Origin: Phycisphaerales bacterium
Lineage (GTDB): Bacteria > Planctomycetota > Phycisphaerae > SM23-33
DNA: 6,367 nt
Reading direction: 5' to 3'
NCBI GenBank assembly: GCA_003171235.1
Contig: PMYM01000085.1
Coordinates: 1-6,367, forward strand
Positions 1-5,812 of the stretch are shown one piece after another. Each line of letters begins with the position of its first letter. The stretch's first letter is position 1. The position numbers and the translations under genes are program-made. The notes under the pieces were generated by a model. That model was not told the origin of the DNA and made no database searches. It saw only the letters and a program-made list of their open reading frames with translations.

Positions 1-1
1 A

Positions 2-106
2 TTACTATCTTGGTATGACAGGGTAAGCGGAAGGGGCTTGCTCATTTTGTCCACACCAGGTTATATTATCAGTATGTTGGGCTTGGTTATTGGATGCCGT
101 CTTTAA
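2..106 (+). other. Open frame entering from the left edge (possible C-terminal fragment)
   Basis: One forward frame is open from base 2 to a TAA at 104-106, giving 34 residues. The last two-thirds are hydrophobic and end in ISMLGLVIGCRL, which would fit a terminal membrane segment. There is no start inside the window except a late ATG. The base composition is poorer in G+C than the following genes (29 of the first 60 bases), so the stretch could equally be non-coding leader. I recognise no family. It is listed only because the frame is open to the edge. Confidence 0.15.
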
Positions 107-143
107 AACCAGCGTGGGGCTAAAAAAAGTCGCGGGCGGGTTG

Positions 144-179
144 GATTCCCATTCGCCCCCGTCGCCGGCGGCGGGAATC
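144..179 (+). promoter_or_regulatory. Stem-loop in the leader of the first gene
   Basis: A perfect 7-base inverted repeat (GATTCCC at 144-150, GGGAATC at 173-179) encloses a GC-rich core that is itself self-complementary around CGCCGGCG (163-170). It ends 18 bases before the ribosome binding site of the gene at 213. No T-run follows on the plus strand, so it is not a classical terminator. It may be an mRNA leader structure, an attenuator or a protein-binding palindrome. The fold is seen in the sequence; any role is a guess. Confidence 0.4.
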
Positions 180-197
180 TTGCATTTGCCCCAGGCC

Positions 198-202
198 GGA
201 GG
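198..202 (+). promoter_or_regulatory. Shine-Dalgarno site supporting a GTG start
   Basis: GGAGG lies 10 bases before GTG at 213. It is the only strong Shine-Dalgarno match in this leader and favours the GTG as the start, since no ATG precedes the hydrophobic segment in this frame. Confidence 0.6.
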
Positions 203-212
203 CTAGCATAGG

Positions 213-578
213 GTGAGCGTGAAGCGATTGCGCGAAATACCGCAGGACCCCATCGACCGGCTCAGCCGGTCCAGCGAGCACCGCCCAGCTTGGCAGGGAT
301 TGCTGCTGGCGGGGGTGGGCCTGGCCTTTGTAGCCGGGGGGGCGCTGGCGGTGCATCAACTGGGCCCCAACCAATGGTGGATCGACAAAAAGACCAACCG
401 CAGCATCTCAGAACCGGACCTGGTTTACGAACTCAGCCGCGACGGCATCTACGTGCAGAAGCAGCAGCCCATCCCGCCCGAAGACACCGGCACCCAGCCG
501 GAGGTGCGGATCTCTTCGCAGCCGACCACTCCGCCGGCGGGCATTCCGGAGAAGACTCCAGAAAAATGCGATACCTGA
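213..578 (+). CDS. Small single-pass membrane protein of unknown function
   Basis: The product is 121 residues from a GTG start with GGAGG 10 bases upstream. A basic N-terminus (residues 1-27, several Arg and Lys) is followed by one hydrophobic segment, about residues 28-48, rich in Leu, Gly, Ala and Val. The rest is hydrophilic and, by the positive-inside rule, should face the periplasm. The tail (about 84-121) is rich in Pro, Gln, Thr and Glu, probably disordered, and ends with a lone Cys at 119. I recognise no domain. Its stop is 19 bases before the NapH/NosR-like gene, so the two are probably co-transcribed. It may be an accessory subunit or assembly factor for that electron carrier, but this rests on position alone. 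The 3' codons show the same GC-rich usage as the neighbours. Confidence 0.75.
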   Translation: MSVKRLREIPQDPIDRLSRSSEHRPAWQGLLLAGVGLAFVAGGALAVHQLGPNQWWIDKKTNRSISEPDLVYELSRDGIYVQKQQPIPPEDTGTQPEVRISSQPTTPPAGIPEKTPEKCDT

Positions 579-597
579 GTGAAGTAACTTACCGGTC

Positions 598-1500
598 ATG
601 CGTGACATGACCACCCTCACGCCCTCGACATCGGACCCGCCCCAGGCGCACTCGCCGCGGCGGACCAGATTTCTATCCCACCTTCGCCCCTGGATACAGA
701 CGGCCTTCCTGGCCGTGTTCCTCTGGCCCTACCAGTGGGTGACGCAGGCCCTGGCGGCCCTGGGCATCAACTTCAACCCGCACATGATCCCCGGCTGCGT
801 GTTCCACTGCTATGCCTGCCCGCTCTCCACCTTCGCCTGCCCGGTGGGAATCGTGGCCCAGTCGGTCGCCCACGGTTTTGTTCCTTTTCTGGCCCTGGGC
901 GTGGTGATCACCACGGGGGCGCTGCTGGGCTCGCTGGCGTGCGGGTGGGCCTGCCCCTTCGGCTTCCTCCAGGATATTCTGGCGCGGGTGCCGCTGCCCA
1001 AGCTGCGCATCCCGGCCTGGATGAGCCACGGCCGGTACCTGGTGCTGCTGTTCCTGGTGATCCTGATACCCTGGCGCTTCGGCAGCGATCATCCGCTGTT
1101 CATCTGCAGCGTCTGCCCGGCGGGCGGGCTGGAGGCGGGCGTGTACGATCAAGTCAGCCGCCACGGCTTGGCGGGGCTACTGGCCATGAGCCCGACGAAG
1201 ACGGCCATCGTCCTACTCTTTCTAGGCTGGGCGACGCTGACCATCCGTCCCTGGTGCACGATTTTCTGCCCGCTGGGCGGGTTTTTCGCGCTCTTCAACC
1301 GCGTCAGCATCTTCTACCTGCGCTTCGCCAAGACCAGTTGCACCGCCTGCAATCTCTGCCGTTCGCGCTGCGCTTACGGCGTGGAGGTGGAAAAGAGCGT
1401 CAACGTCAGCCGCTGCCTGCGCTGCATGGAATGCACCACCTGCGGCGCCTTTGAACCGGCCCTGGCCATCGCCAAGCCGCAAGAACATCCCCCCGACTAG
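598..1500 (+). CDS. NapH/NosR-like polytopic membrane 4Fe-4S electron-transfer protein
   Basis: The 300-residue product combines several hydrophobic segments (about 33-55, 93-118, 147-160, 190-218) with cysteine motifs of the Fer4_5/NapH-NosR-RdxA group. CGWACP (115-120) and CTIFCP (220-225) are the paired CxxxCP motifs beside membrane segments. Two ferredoxin-like clusters follow at the C-terminus: C248, C251, C254, C258 and C273, C276, C279, C282. The second has CxxCxxCxxC spacing and lacks the usual CxxxCP ending. Further cysteines occur at 67, 71, 74 and 81, and a CxxCP pair at 170-174. Family members pass electrons between the quinol pool and periplasmic or membrane oxidoreductases, or help assemble such enzymes. 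No NapA, NosZ or similar partner is present, so the pathway is unknown. The start at 598 has no clear Shine-Dalgarno; ATG 607 in the same frame is an alternative. Translational coupling to the gene ending 19 bases upstream is likely. Confidence 0.88.
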   Translation: MRDMTTLTPSTSDPPQAHSPRRTRFLSHLRPWIQTAFLAVFLWPYQWVTQALAALGINFNPHMIPGCVFHCYACPLSTFACPVGIVAQSVAHGFVPFLALGVVITTGALLGSLACGWACPFGFLQDILARVPLPKLRIPAWMSHGRYLVLLFLVILIPWRFGSDHPLFICSVCPAGGLEAGVYDQVSRHGLAGLLAMSPTKTAIVLLFLGWATLTIRPWCTIFCPLGGFFALFNRVSIFYLRFAKTSCTACNLCRSRCAYGVEVEKSVNVSRCLRCMECTTCGAFEPALAIAKPQEHPPD

Positions 1501-1603
1501 CGAGGCAATCAGTCAGGGCGCGCAGATTCCTCGAAACGCCGTGCCCAGAGGCGATTATCCTGTGGCGTGCCTTTCGACGACAATGCAATCACAGGAGTGA
1601 GTC

Positions 1604-2974
1604 ATGGCCAGGAACTGGCGGCGAGGTTTTTCGGCCGAGCAGAAGGTGCAGCGCATCCGGCCGGAGTATTCCAACGACTTCCTTAACAACCCCCACAAGG
1701 GCGCCACCACGTTCCAGCGGTTCAACGGCGACCCGCTTTACCGCCAGGGCTGGAACGACGCCGAGGGCCCGCTGGTCTTCCCCCCGCCGCCGCGCAGCCT
1801 GCATAACAAAAACTACCCCGACACCCGCATAAGCTACTGCCGCTGGCTTTGGTCGGTGCTGGAGCCGGAAAAGGGCCGCATACGCTTGGACATCATCGAG
1901 GGGGCGCTGCGGGCCGCCCACCAGCGCGGGCAGACGCTCCAACTCCGCACCCAACCCTACATTGGCGACGACGTCCCCGAGTGGTTCAAACGCACGGGGG
2001 CGAAGTTCTACCAGGAGGGCGGCCAGCCGCACCCCGACTGCAACGACCCGCTGTACGTCAAGCACTGGGGCGAGCACATCCGCGAGCTGGGCAACCGCCT
2101 CGACGGCCACCCGGACCTGGAGAGCTTCGACATCGCCTACGGCGGCCAGTGCGGCGAGATGGGCGGCAACGCCTCCTGCCCCACCGCCCGAAAACTGGTG
2201 GACATTTACCTGGAGGCCTTCCAGAAGACCCAGCTCGTCAGCATGGTCGGCACGCCCGGCTGCGCCTACGCCGCCACGCGCCGCGACCGCAAGGTCGGCT
2301 GGCGCGGCGACTGCTACGGCGACATGCGCCGGCTTGCACCGGGCAAGCTTCCCCCCGGCCATTGCTGGAACCACATGTTCGACGAGTATCCCAAGGCGGT
2401 CGAAACCAGCGGGGTGAAGGAAGCGTGGAAAACCGCCCCCGTCACCTTCGAGACCTGCTGGATGGTGCCGTACTGGTACAAGCAAGGCTGGGACATCGAC
2501 TTCATCATCGAGCAGGGCTACAAGTACCACGTCTCGGTATTCATGCCCAAAAGCAACGCCTTCCCCCGGGCGTGGATGGGCAAACTGATGGAATTCAACA
2601 AGCGCATCGGCTACCGCTTCCACATCCACCAGGTGCTGCTGCCGCTGGAGGCCAGGCCGGGTGCGGCCGTGCCGCTGGAGGCGGTCATAGACAACCGCGG
2701 AATCGCCCCTATCTACCGGCCATACAAGATGGCCCTGCGCTTTTCCCAGGGCAAGCGGCAGCACGTGGTGGCGCTGCCGCAGGACATCCGCCAGTGGCTG
2801 GTGGACCTGAATTTCTTCCGCCAGGAGATCGTCCTGCCCCGCGGCCTTAAGCGCGGCGTAGCCGAGATATCCACCGCCATCGTCAACGACGATCACCAGC
2901 CGGTGGTGAAGTTCGCCTCCAAGGGCCTGGGCAAAGACGGCTGGACGAAACTGACGCACATGGATGTCTTGTAA
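1604..2974 (+). CDS. DUF4832-like TIM-barrel protein, putative glycoside-hydrolase fold
   Basis: The 456-residue product starts at an ATG with AGGAG at 1593-1597, six bases upstream. Near the N-terminus is NNPHKGATTFQRFNG (28-42), the type of 'NPxKG' opening seen in DUF4832 and related bacterial glycosidase-like proteins. Residues about 70-340 read as a beta/alpha barrel: RISYCRWLW (75-83), LQLRTQPY (112-119), a strand ending in FDIAYGGQCGEMGG (175-188), and VTFETCWMVPYW (280-291). E185 and E283 sit where such barrels carry their acid/base and nucleophile, so they are candidate catalytic residues (inference). Residues about 345-456 look like an Ig-like beta-sandwich with the typical NRGIAPIYRPYKMALRF phrase (364-380). 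No signal peptide or lipobox is visible, which is unusual if it acts on external polysaccharide. It follows the iron-sulfur gene by 103 bases and appears functionally unrelated. The substrate is unknown. Confidence 0.8.
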   Translation: MARNWRRGFSAEQKVQRIRPEYSNDFLNNPHKGATTFQRFNGDPLYRQGWNDAEGPLVFPPPPRSLHNKNYPDTRISYCRWLWSVLEPEKGRIRLDIIEGALRAAHQRGQTLQLRTQPYIGDDVPEWFKRTGAKFYQEGGQPHPDCNDPLYVKHWGEHIRELGNRLDGHPDLESFDIAYGGQCGEMGGNASCPTARKLVDIYLEAFQKTQLVSMVGTPGCAYAATRRDRKVGWRGDCYGDMRRLAPGKLPPGHCWNHMFDEYPKAVETSGVKEAWKTAPVTFETCWMVPYWYKQGWDIDFIIEQGYKYHVSVFMPKSNAFPRAWMGKLMEFNKRIGYRFHIHQVLLPLEARPGAAVPLEAVIDNRGIAPIYRPYKMALRFSQGKRQHVVALPQDIRQWLVDLNFFRQEIVLPRGLKRGVAEISTAIVNDDHQPVVKFASKGLGKDGWTKLTHMDVL

Positions 2975-2994
2975 CGCCGAAGGACAACCAGAAC

Positions 2995-3011
2995 GGCGGG
3001 CGGTGCCCGTC
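2995..3011. repeat. GC-rich palindrome, REP-like
   Basis: CGGGC at 2997-3001 and GCCCG at 3005-3009 form a stem with a GGT loop, extendable by one G-U and one G-C pair. It lies 20 bases after the stop of the DUF4832-like gene. No T-run follows, so it is not a textbook rho-independent terminator, though it could protect the mRNA 3' end. It resembles the palindromes at 3053-3067 and 3916-3930. Confidence 0.4.
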
Positions 3012-3052
3012 CTGCGCACTCGGCTATGCCGGACGAAACCGGGGAGTTGAAA

Positions 3053-3067
3053 GGGCGGGCAACGCCC
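3053..3067. repeat. GC-rich palindrome upstream of the SIMPL promoter
   Basis: GGGCG (3053-3057) and CGCCC (3063-3067) pair around a GGCAA loop. The element lies 13 bases before the proposed -35 box of the next gene. It shares a GGCGGGC-type core with the palindromes at 2995-3011 and 3916-3930. It could be an operator or simply one copy of a dispersed intergenic repeat. Confidence 0.35.
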
Positions 3068-3080
3068 GGCCAGCCGGAAC

Positions 3081-3108
3081 TTGTGCTGGCCGCCTTGAGG
3101 GGTATAAT
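3081..3108 (+). promoter_or_regulatory. Sigma-70-type promoter for the SIMPL gene
   Basis: A perfect TATAAT (3103-3108) follows TTGTGC (3081-3086) with a 16-base spacer. In such GC-rich surroundings a consensus -10 box is unlikely to be accidental. Transcription would begin around 3115, leaving a leader of about 30 bases before the ATG at 3146. This argues that an in-frame ATG at 3026 is not the real start. Confidence 0.55.
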
Positions 3109-3133
3109 CCGGCAAGTTAGAAAGAACTGGGAT

Positions 3134-3138
3134 GGGAG
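3134..3138 (+). promoter_or_regulatory. Shine-Dalgarno site deciding the SIMPL gene start
   Basis: GGGAG lies seven bases before ATG 3146. The in-frame ATG at 3026 lies upstream of the predicted promoter, and the extra 40 residues it would add have no membrane or domain character. Confidence 0.6.
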
Positions 3139-3145
3139 TATTGTC

Positions 3146-3907
3146 ATGGACGGCAAGAACGGAACGGGTTTTTTCGGCGGGCAGCGCGCGGGCATGTTTC
3201 TTCTGGGGACCAGCCTGGCCCTGGGCTTTGCCTTCTCGGCCTACATGCTCTCCAACGCCCTGGTGAGGATGCGCCAGGAAAGCCTCATCCGCGTTAAGGG
3301 GCAGGCCCAGAAGCACATCACCTCCAACTACGCCACCTGGAGCTGCGCCTACTCCAGCCGGGCGGGCGACCTGCCGTCGGCCTACGCCGCCCTGGAGACG
3401 GCCGGCAAGGCGGTCAAGGATTTCCTGCTGGCCGCCAAGGTGGCGGGGGGCGAGATGTCCCTCGGCCCGGCGGGCATCGAAATCCAGCACAAGAAGGACA
3501 ACAAGGGCAACGAAACCAACGCCATCGAGGGCTACGTGCTGCGCCAGTGCGTCACCGTCAACTCCAGCGAGGTGGGCAAGGTGGACGCCGTTTCCAAGGA
3601 CATCTCCAGCCTGATCAAAAGCGGCATAGAGCTCCAGGTGAACACCCCCTTGTTCACCTACACCGACATCGAGGCGGTCAAGCTCGACCTGATCGCCCAG
3701 GCCACCCAAAGCGCGTATCAGCGGGCCAGCATCATGGCCGAAAACAGCCACGGCAAGATCGCCCGGCTGAATTCCGCCTCGCAGGGCGTCTTCCAGATCA
3801 CCTCGGTCAATTCCACCGAGACCTCCGGCGAGGGCTGCTACGACACCTCATCCATCGACAAGACCGTCAAGTGCGTGGTGACCCTGGACTTCCAGGTGGA
3901 GAAGTAG
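3146..3907 (+). CDS. SIMPL-domain (DUF541, YggE/COG2859-like) membrane-anchored protein
   Basis: From ATG 3146 the product has 253 residues, the usual size for this group. Residues 14-38 form one hydrophobic segment (GMFLLGTSLALGFAFSAYML), a signal anchor or uncleaved signal that places the rest outside the inner membrane. The SIMPL domain runs from about 46 to the end. It opens with LIRVKGQAQKHITSNYATWS (47-66), which matches the family's 'V.G.a....D.A.W' start. Conserved phrases follow at LFTYTDIEAVKLDLIAQAT (169-187), ASQGVFQITSVNS (211-223), and the closing DTSSIDKTVKCVVTLDFQV (233-251). SIMPL proteins form beta-rich envelope assemblies, and E. coli YggE is linked to oxidative-stress tolerance; the exact function here is unknown. 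The gene has its own promoter and is probably a single-gene unit. An alternative in-frame start at 3026 would give 293 residues but is less likely. Confidence 0.88.
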   Translation: MDGKNGTGFFGGQRAGMFLLGTSLALGFAFSAYMLSNALVRMRQESLIRVKGQAQKHITSNYATWSCAYSSRAGDLPSAYAALETAGKAVKDFLLAAKVAGGEMSLGPAGIEIQHKKDNKGNETNAIEGYVLRQCVTVNSSEVGKVDAVSKDISSLIKSGIELQVNTPLFTYTDIEAVKLDLIAQATQSAYQRASIMAENSHGKIARLNSASQGVFQITSVNSTETSGEGCYDTSSIDKTVKCVVTLDFQVEK

Positions 3908-3915
3908 GGTGTATG

Positions 3916-3930
3916 GCGGGCAATGCTCGC
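3916..3930. repeat. Palindrome between convergent genes, REP-like or weak terminator
   Basis: GCGGGC (3916-3921) and GCTCGC (3925-3930) pair, with one G-U, around an AAT loop. The element begins eight bases after the stop of the SIMPL gene and lies 35 bases from the stop of the oppositely oriented DUF262 gene. It could help end transcription from either side, but neither strand has a following T-run. The core matches the palindrome at 2995-3011. Confidence 0.4.
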
Positions 3931-3964
3931 AGCCTGGCGCGCGGGATCCCCAAAGCGGTTACCG

Positions 3965-5632
3965 TTACCGGAGCCGAAGAAAGATGTTGAGCCGGGCTGC
4001 CAAACGGCCAGCCCGCATCGTCAGAAACGCCTCGTAAGCCATGAACCAGTCCCGATTCTCCGCAAGGATGCCAAACAACTGGTCGTCCGCATAGTCCTTC
4101 GCTTTCCCTGAAAGCGCATCGTAGATTGTCGTCGGATCCTTGTCACCAATTTCTGCGTAGTCAGCTTGCGAAAGAATGGCGTAGTTAGCCATGCAATTGA
4201 TTCGATCCGGCTCGATGTTGTGCTCGCGGAGCAGTTCCTTTGGAAAGACGTGATGCACCGCCAACGGATCATTGATGTCCCGCCTCGCGACATCTAAGAG
4301 CGGAGCCTCTTCGTACCATGTTCGTGCACCTTTAGAGACTAGGTACGCTAGGTAAACCTGCATGAGCGGCGAATGCATGCCGCGTTCTTTCAGAATATCT
4401 TCTGGTTTAATGGGCCGCAGTTCATTCTTCGGAATTGCCCTGAACACGAGTGATGCTTTCCGCTGTCTGTTGGAGGCCGCCTTGCGAACGCCGCTGATGT
4501 ATTTGTTGATTGTCGATTCGACCGCCCCACGGAAGAGTCCTCGTACGCCCGTGATGCAAAGATAACGTCGGATATCCTCGTGTTCGCTTGCGGCGAAGCC
4601 CCCGGGTCGATCTCGCAGCACATAGGTAAGTGGAATGAGTGCCGTAGCCGAGGGCAACCAGCGACGCGTAGTCCAACCCAATTCGTCGCGGATAAATGCA
4701 ACGACTTTGGATAGTCCGTGTTCTGTTGCCCTCCAACTTTCCCTAATATCCTTGTCGCCATTCGCCCAATTCTTTGGAAGGTCCGAGAAGCTGGAGTTGT
4801 CCCTGTGCGCCGTGATAAGTGTCCGAGTGGCAAATACGAAGTTAAGCCCAAGTCGGCACGGGTGGTCTCTTTGCACGAAACTCCGCATCTTCGGAACGAT
4901 GTCCGCAGTCGCGCGATGCGTCAGGGTAGCGGCCTCGGCATCGCCACGGCTGAGCGGCTTCCCGCCTTTGTTCAGCCGCTTGAAGAGTTCGATGGCATTA
5001 TCCAAGTCCTTATCGGTATCCCCGGTTTGAAAATCCTCGCACGGTGCTGTCGCCTCCAGCATTTTCGCAACGGAGGTCAAACGGTCGCGGTACTTGGCTT
5101 GATCCTCATGGGATTTGTTGATTATCCCTTTGTCGGTCAACTTCCCCAGTATTTCGGCAAGAATAGTCTCCCTCTCAACCGATGTGGCGCCCCCTTTGGG
5201 AATCAGGCGCGACAACTCGATCAACGCCGGATCATCTCTGGCGATTCGTTTTTCGATGGTGCGGGTTCGCTTGCCCATAACGAACCGCTCCTTCCGTACA
5301 TCGAAGAAAGCGCGAGTGGCCAGATTATCGCCCAGTTTGTCTTCTAGTGCCAGCGAGAGACTTGTGAGCCGCTGTTGGCCGTCGAGTAGGTAACCCAAGA
5401 ACGGGTCTTCGATTCTCTTGCCAGCCCGAGGCGTGATTGCTTTGTCCCGAACCGTTTGTCCCGTCGGAGTCTTCCAGATGTAGAAGACTCCGATTGGCCA
5501 ACCCCTATAGAGGGAATCCAGAAGGTTCACGACTTTCGGCGCTGGCCACACATAGTCTCGCTGCATCAGAGGCAACTCGATTACCCCTGAATCGAATCTT
5601 CGGACAAGATCAATCAGCTTGACATAGGCCAT
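3965..5632 (-). CDS. DUF262 protein with C-terminal HNH-like motif (GmrSD-type, putative restriction/defence)
   Basis: The 555-residue product begins at ATG 5632, with GGGGAG six bases upstream (5644-5639). The N-terminal DUF262 (ParB/sulfiredoxin-like) domain is clear: LPLMQRDYVWP (20-30), then YLLDGQQRLTSL (81-92) with its nucleotide-handling DGQQR motif, and FKRLNKGGKPLS (217-228). The C-terminal part has AVHHVFPKELL (458-468) followed by INCMANYAILSQ (478-489) and GDKDP (496-500). This resembles the His-Me finger of DUF1524, where His and Asn residues form the nuclease site. In GmrSD and BrxU the two domains cooperate to use nucleotides and cut modified phage DNA. The function here is inferred. 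The gene stands alone, with no methyltransferase or other defence partner. Two 60-base samples gave 31 and 32 G+C, against 40 in samples from neighbouring genes, which suggests recent acquisition. Confidence 0.85.
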   Translation of the reverse strand: MAYVKLIDLVRRFDSGVIELPLMQRDYVWPAPKVVNLLDSLYRGWPIGVFYIWKTPTGQTVRDKAITPRAGKRIEDPFLGYLLDGQQRLTSLSLALEDKLGDNLATRAFFDVRKERFVMGKRTRTIEKRIARDDPALIELSRLIPKGGATSVERETILAEILGKLTDKGIINKSHEDQAKYRDRLTSVAKMLEATAPCEDFQTGDTDKDLDNAIELFKRLNKGGKPLSRGDAEAATLTHRATADIVPKMRSFVQRDHPCRLGLNFVFATRTLITAHRDNSSFSDLPKNWANGDKDIRESWRATEHGLSKVVAFIRDELGWTTRRWLPSATALIPLTYVLRDRPGGFAASEHEDIRRYLCITGVRGLFRGAVESTINKYISGVRKAASNRQRKASLVFRAIPKNELRPIKPEDILKERGMHSPLMQVYLAYLVSKGARTWYEEAPLLDVARRDINDPLAVHHVFPKELLREHNIEPDRINCMANYAILSQADYAEIGDKDPTTIYDALSGKAKDYADDQLFGILAENRDWFMAYEAFLTMRAGRLAARLNIFLRLR

Positions 5633-5638
5633 CCTATA

Positions 5639-5644
5639 CTCCCC
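5639..5644 (-). promoter_or_regulatory. Ribosome binding site of the DUF262 gene
   Basis: Read on the minus strand, GGGGAG precedes ATG 5632 by six bases. This strong match fixes the start, which is consistent with the domain beginning almost at residue 1. Confidence 0.65.
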
Positions 5645-5690
5645 GTCTAGGTTTCAGACGAATCTCACCCGTGACCGTCGCGGGCCGCTT

Positions 5691-5718
5691 GTATAACCAC
5701 CTATAAGTTTGCCTGTAA
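5691..5718 (-). promoter_or_regulatory. Possible promoter of the DUF262 gene
   Basis: On the minus strand TTACAG (5718-5713) and TTATAC (5696-5691) are 16 bases apart, about 58 bases before the ATG. The stretch is AT-richer than its surroundings. A TTGACG at 5735-5730 is a better -35 box, but the nearest -10-like hexamer (TTATAG, 5706-5701) is 23 bases away, which is too far. The gene should have its own promoter because the gap to the upstream SprT-like gene is 180 bases. Confidence 0.3.
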
Positions 5719-5778
5719 TCACTACGTTCCGTCAAGGTTTTTTTGGCCCAGATTTGCTCTGTTTCCAAGTCTCTATGT

Positions 5779-5793
5779 CGGGCATTGTTCCCG
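5779..5793. repeat. Short palindrome after the SprT-like gene
   Basis: CGGG (5779-5782) and CCCG (5790-5793) pair around CATTGTT, about 20 bases beyond the stop of the SprT-like gene. The half GGGCATTG resembles the reverse complement of the palindrome at 3916-3930 on the far side of the DUF262 gene. No T-run follows on the minus strand. The stem is short and could be chance. Confidence 0.25.
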
Positions 5794-5812
5794 GCGACGG
5801 ACGCCTGGGCAA

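Noticed and set aside
735..1454. A 239-codon plus-strand frame inside the iron-sulfur gene.
   Set aside because: It has an Arg/Gly/Pro-rich shadow composition, while the true frame has all the cysteine motifs and membrane segments.
1849..2850. A 333-codon plus-strand frame inside the DUF4832-like gene.
   Set aside because: The product is Arg/Pro/Gly/His-rich with no domain, and the overlapping frame is the real gene.
3026..3145. N-terminal extension of the SIMPL protein from ATG 3026.
   Set aside because: A consensus TATAAT promoter and a Shine-Dalgarno site lie inside this stretch, and the predicted residues show no domain character.
1589..3751. A 720-codon open frame on the minus strand.
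   Set aside because: It runs antisense through the DUF4832-like and SIMPL genes, both of which have recognisable families and ribosome binding sites. Its translation is low-complexity (Val, Gly, Ala, Leu, His) and matches no family; it is a by-product of GC-rich codon use.
4718..5347. A 209-codon plus-strand frame opposite the DUF262 gene.
   Set aside because: It has no recognisable domain and lies wholly antisense to a well-supported gene.
5730..5745. A run of seven T's as a rho-independent terminator on the plus strand.
   Set aside because: No stable stem immediately precedes the T-run, and no plus-strand gene ends nearby.
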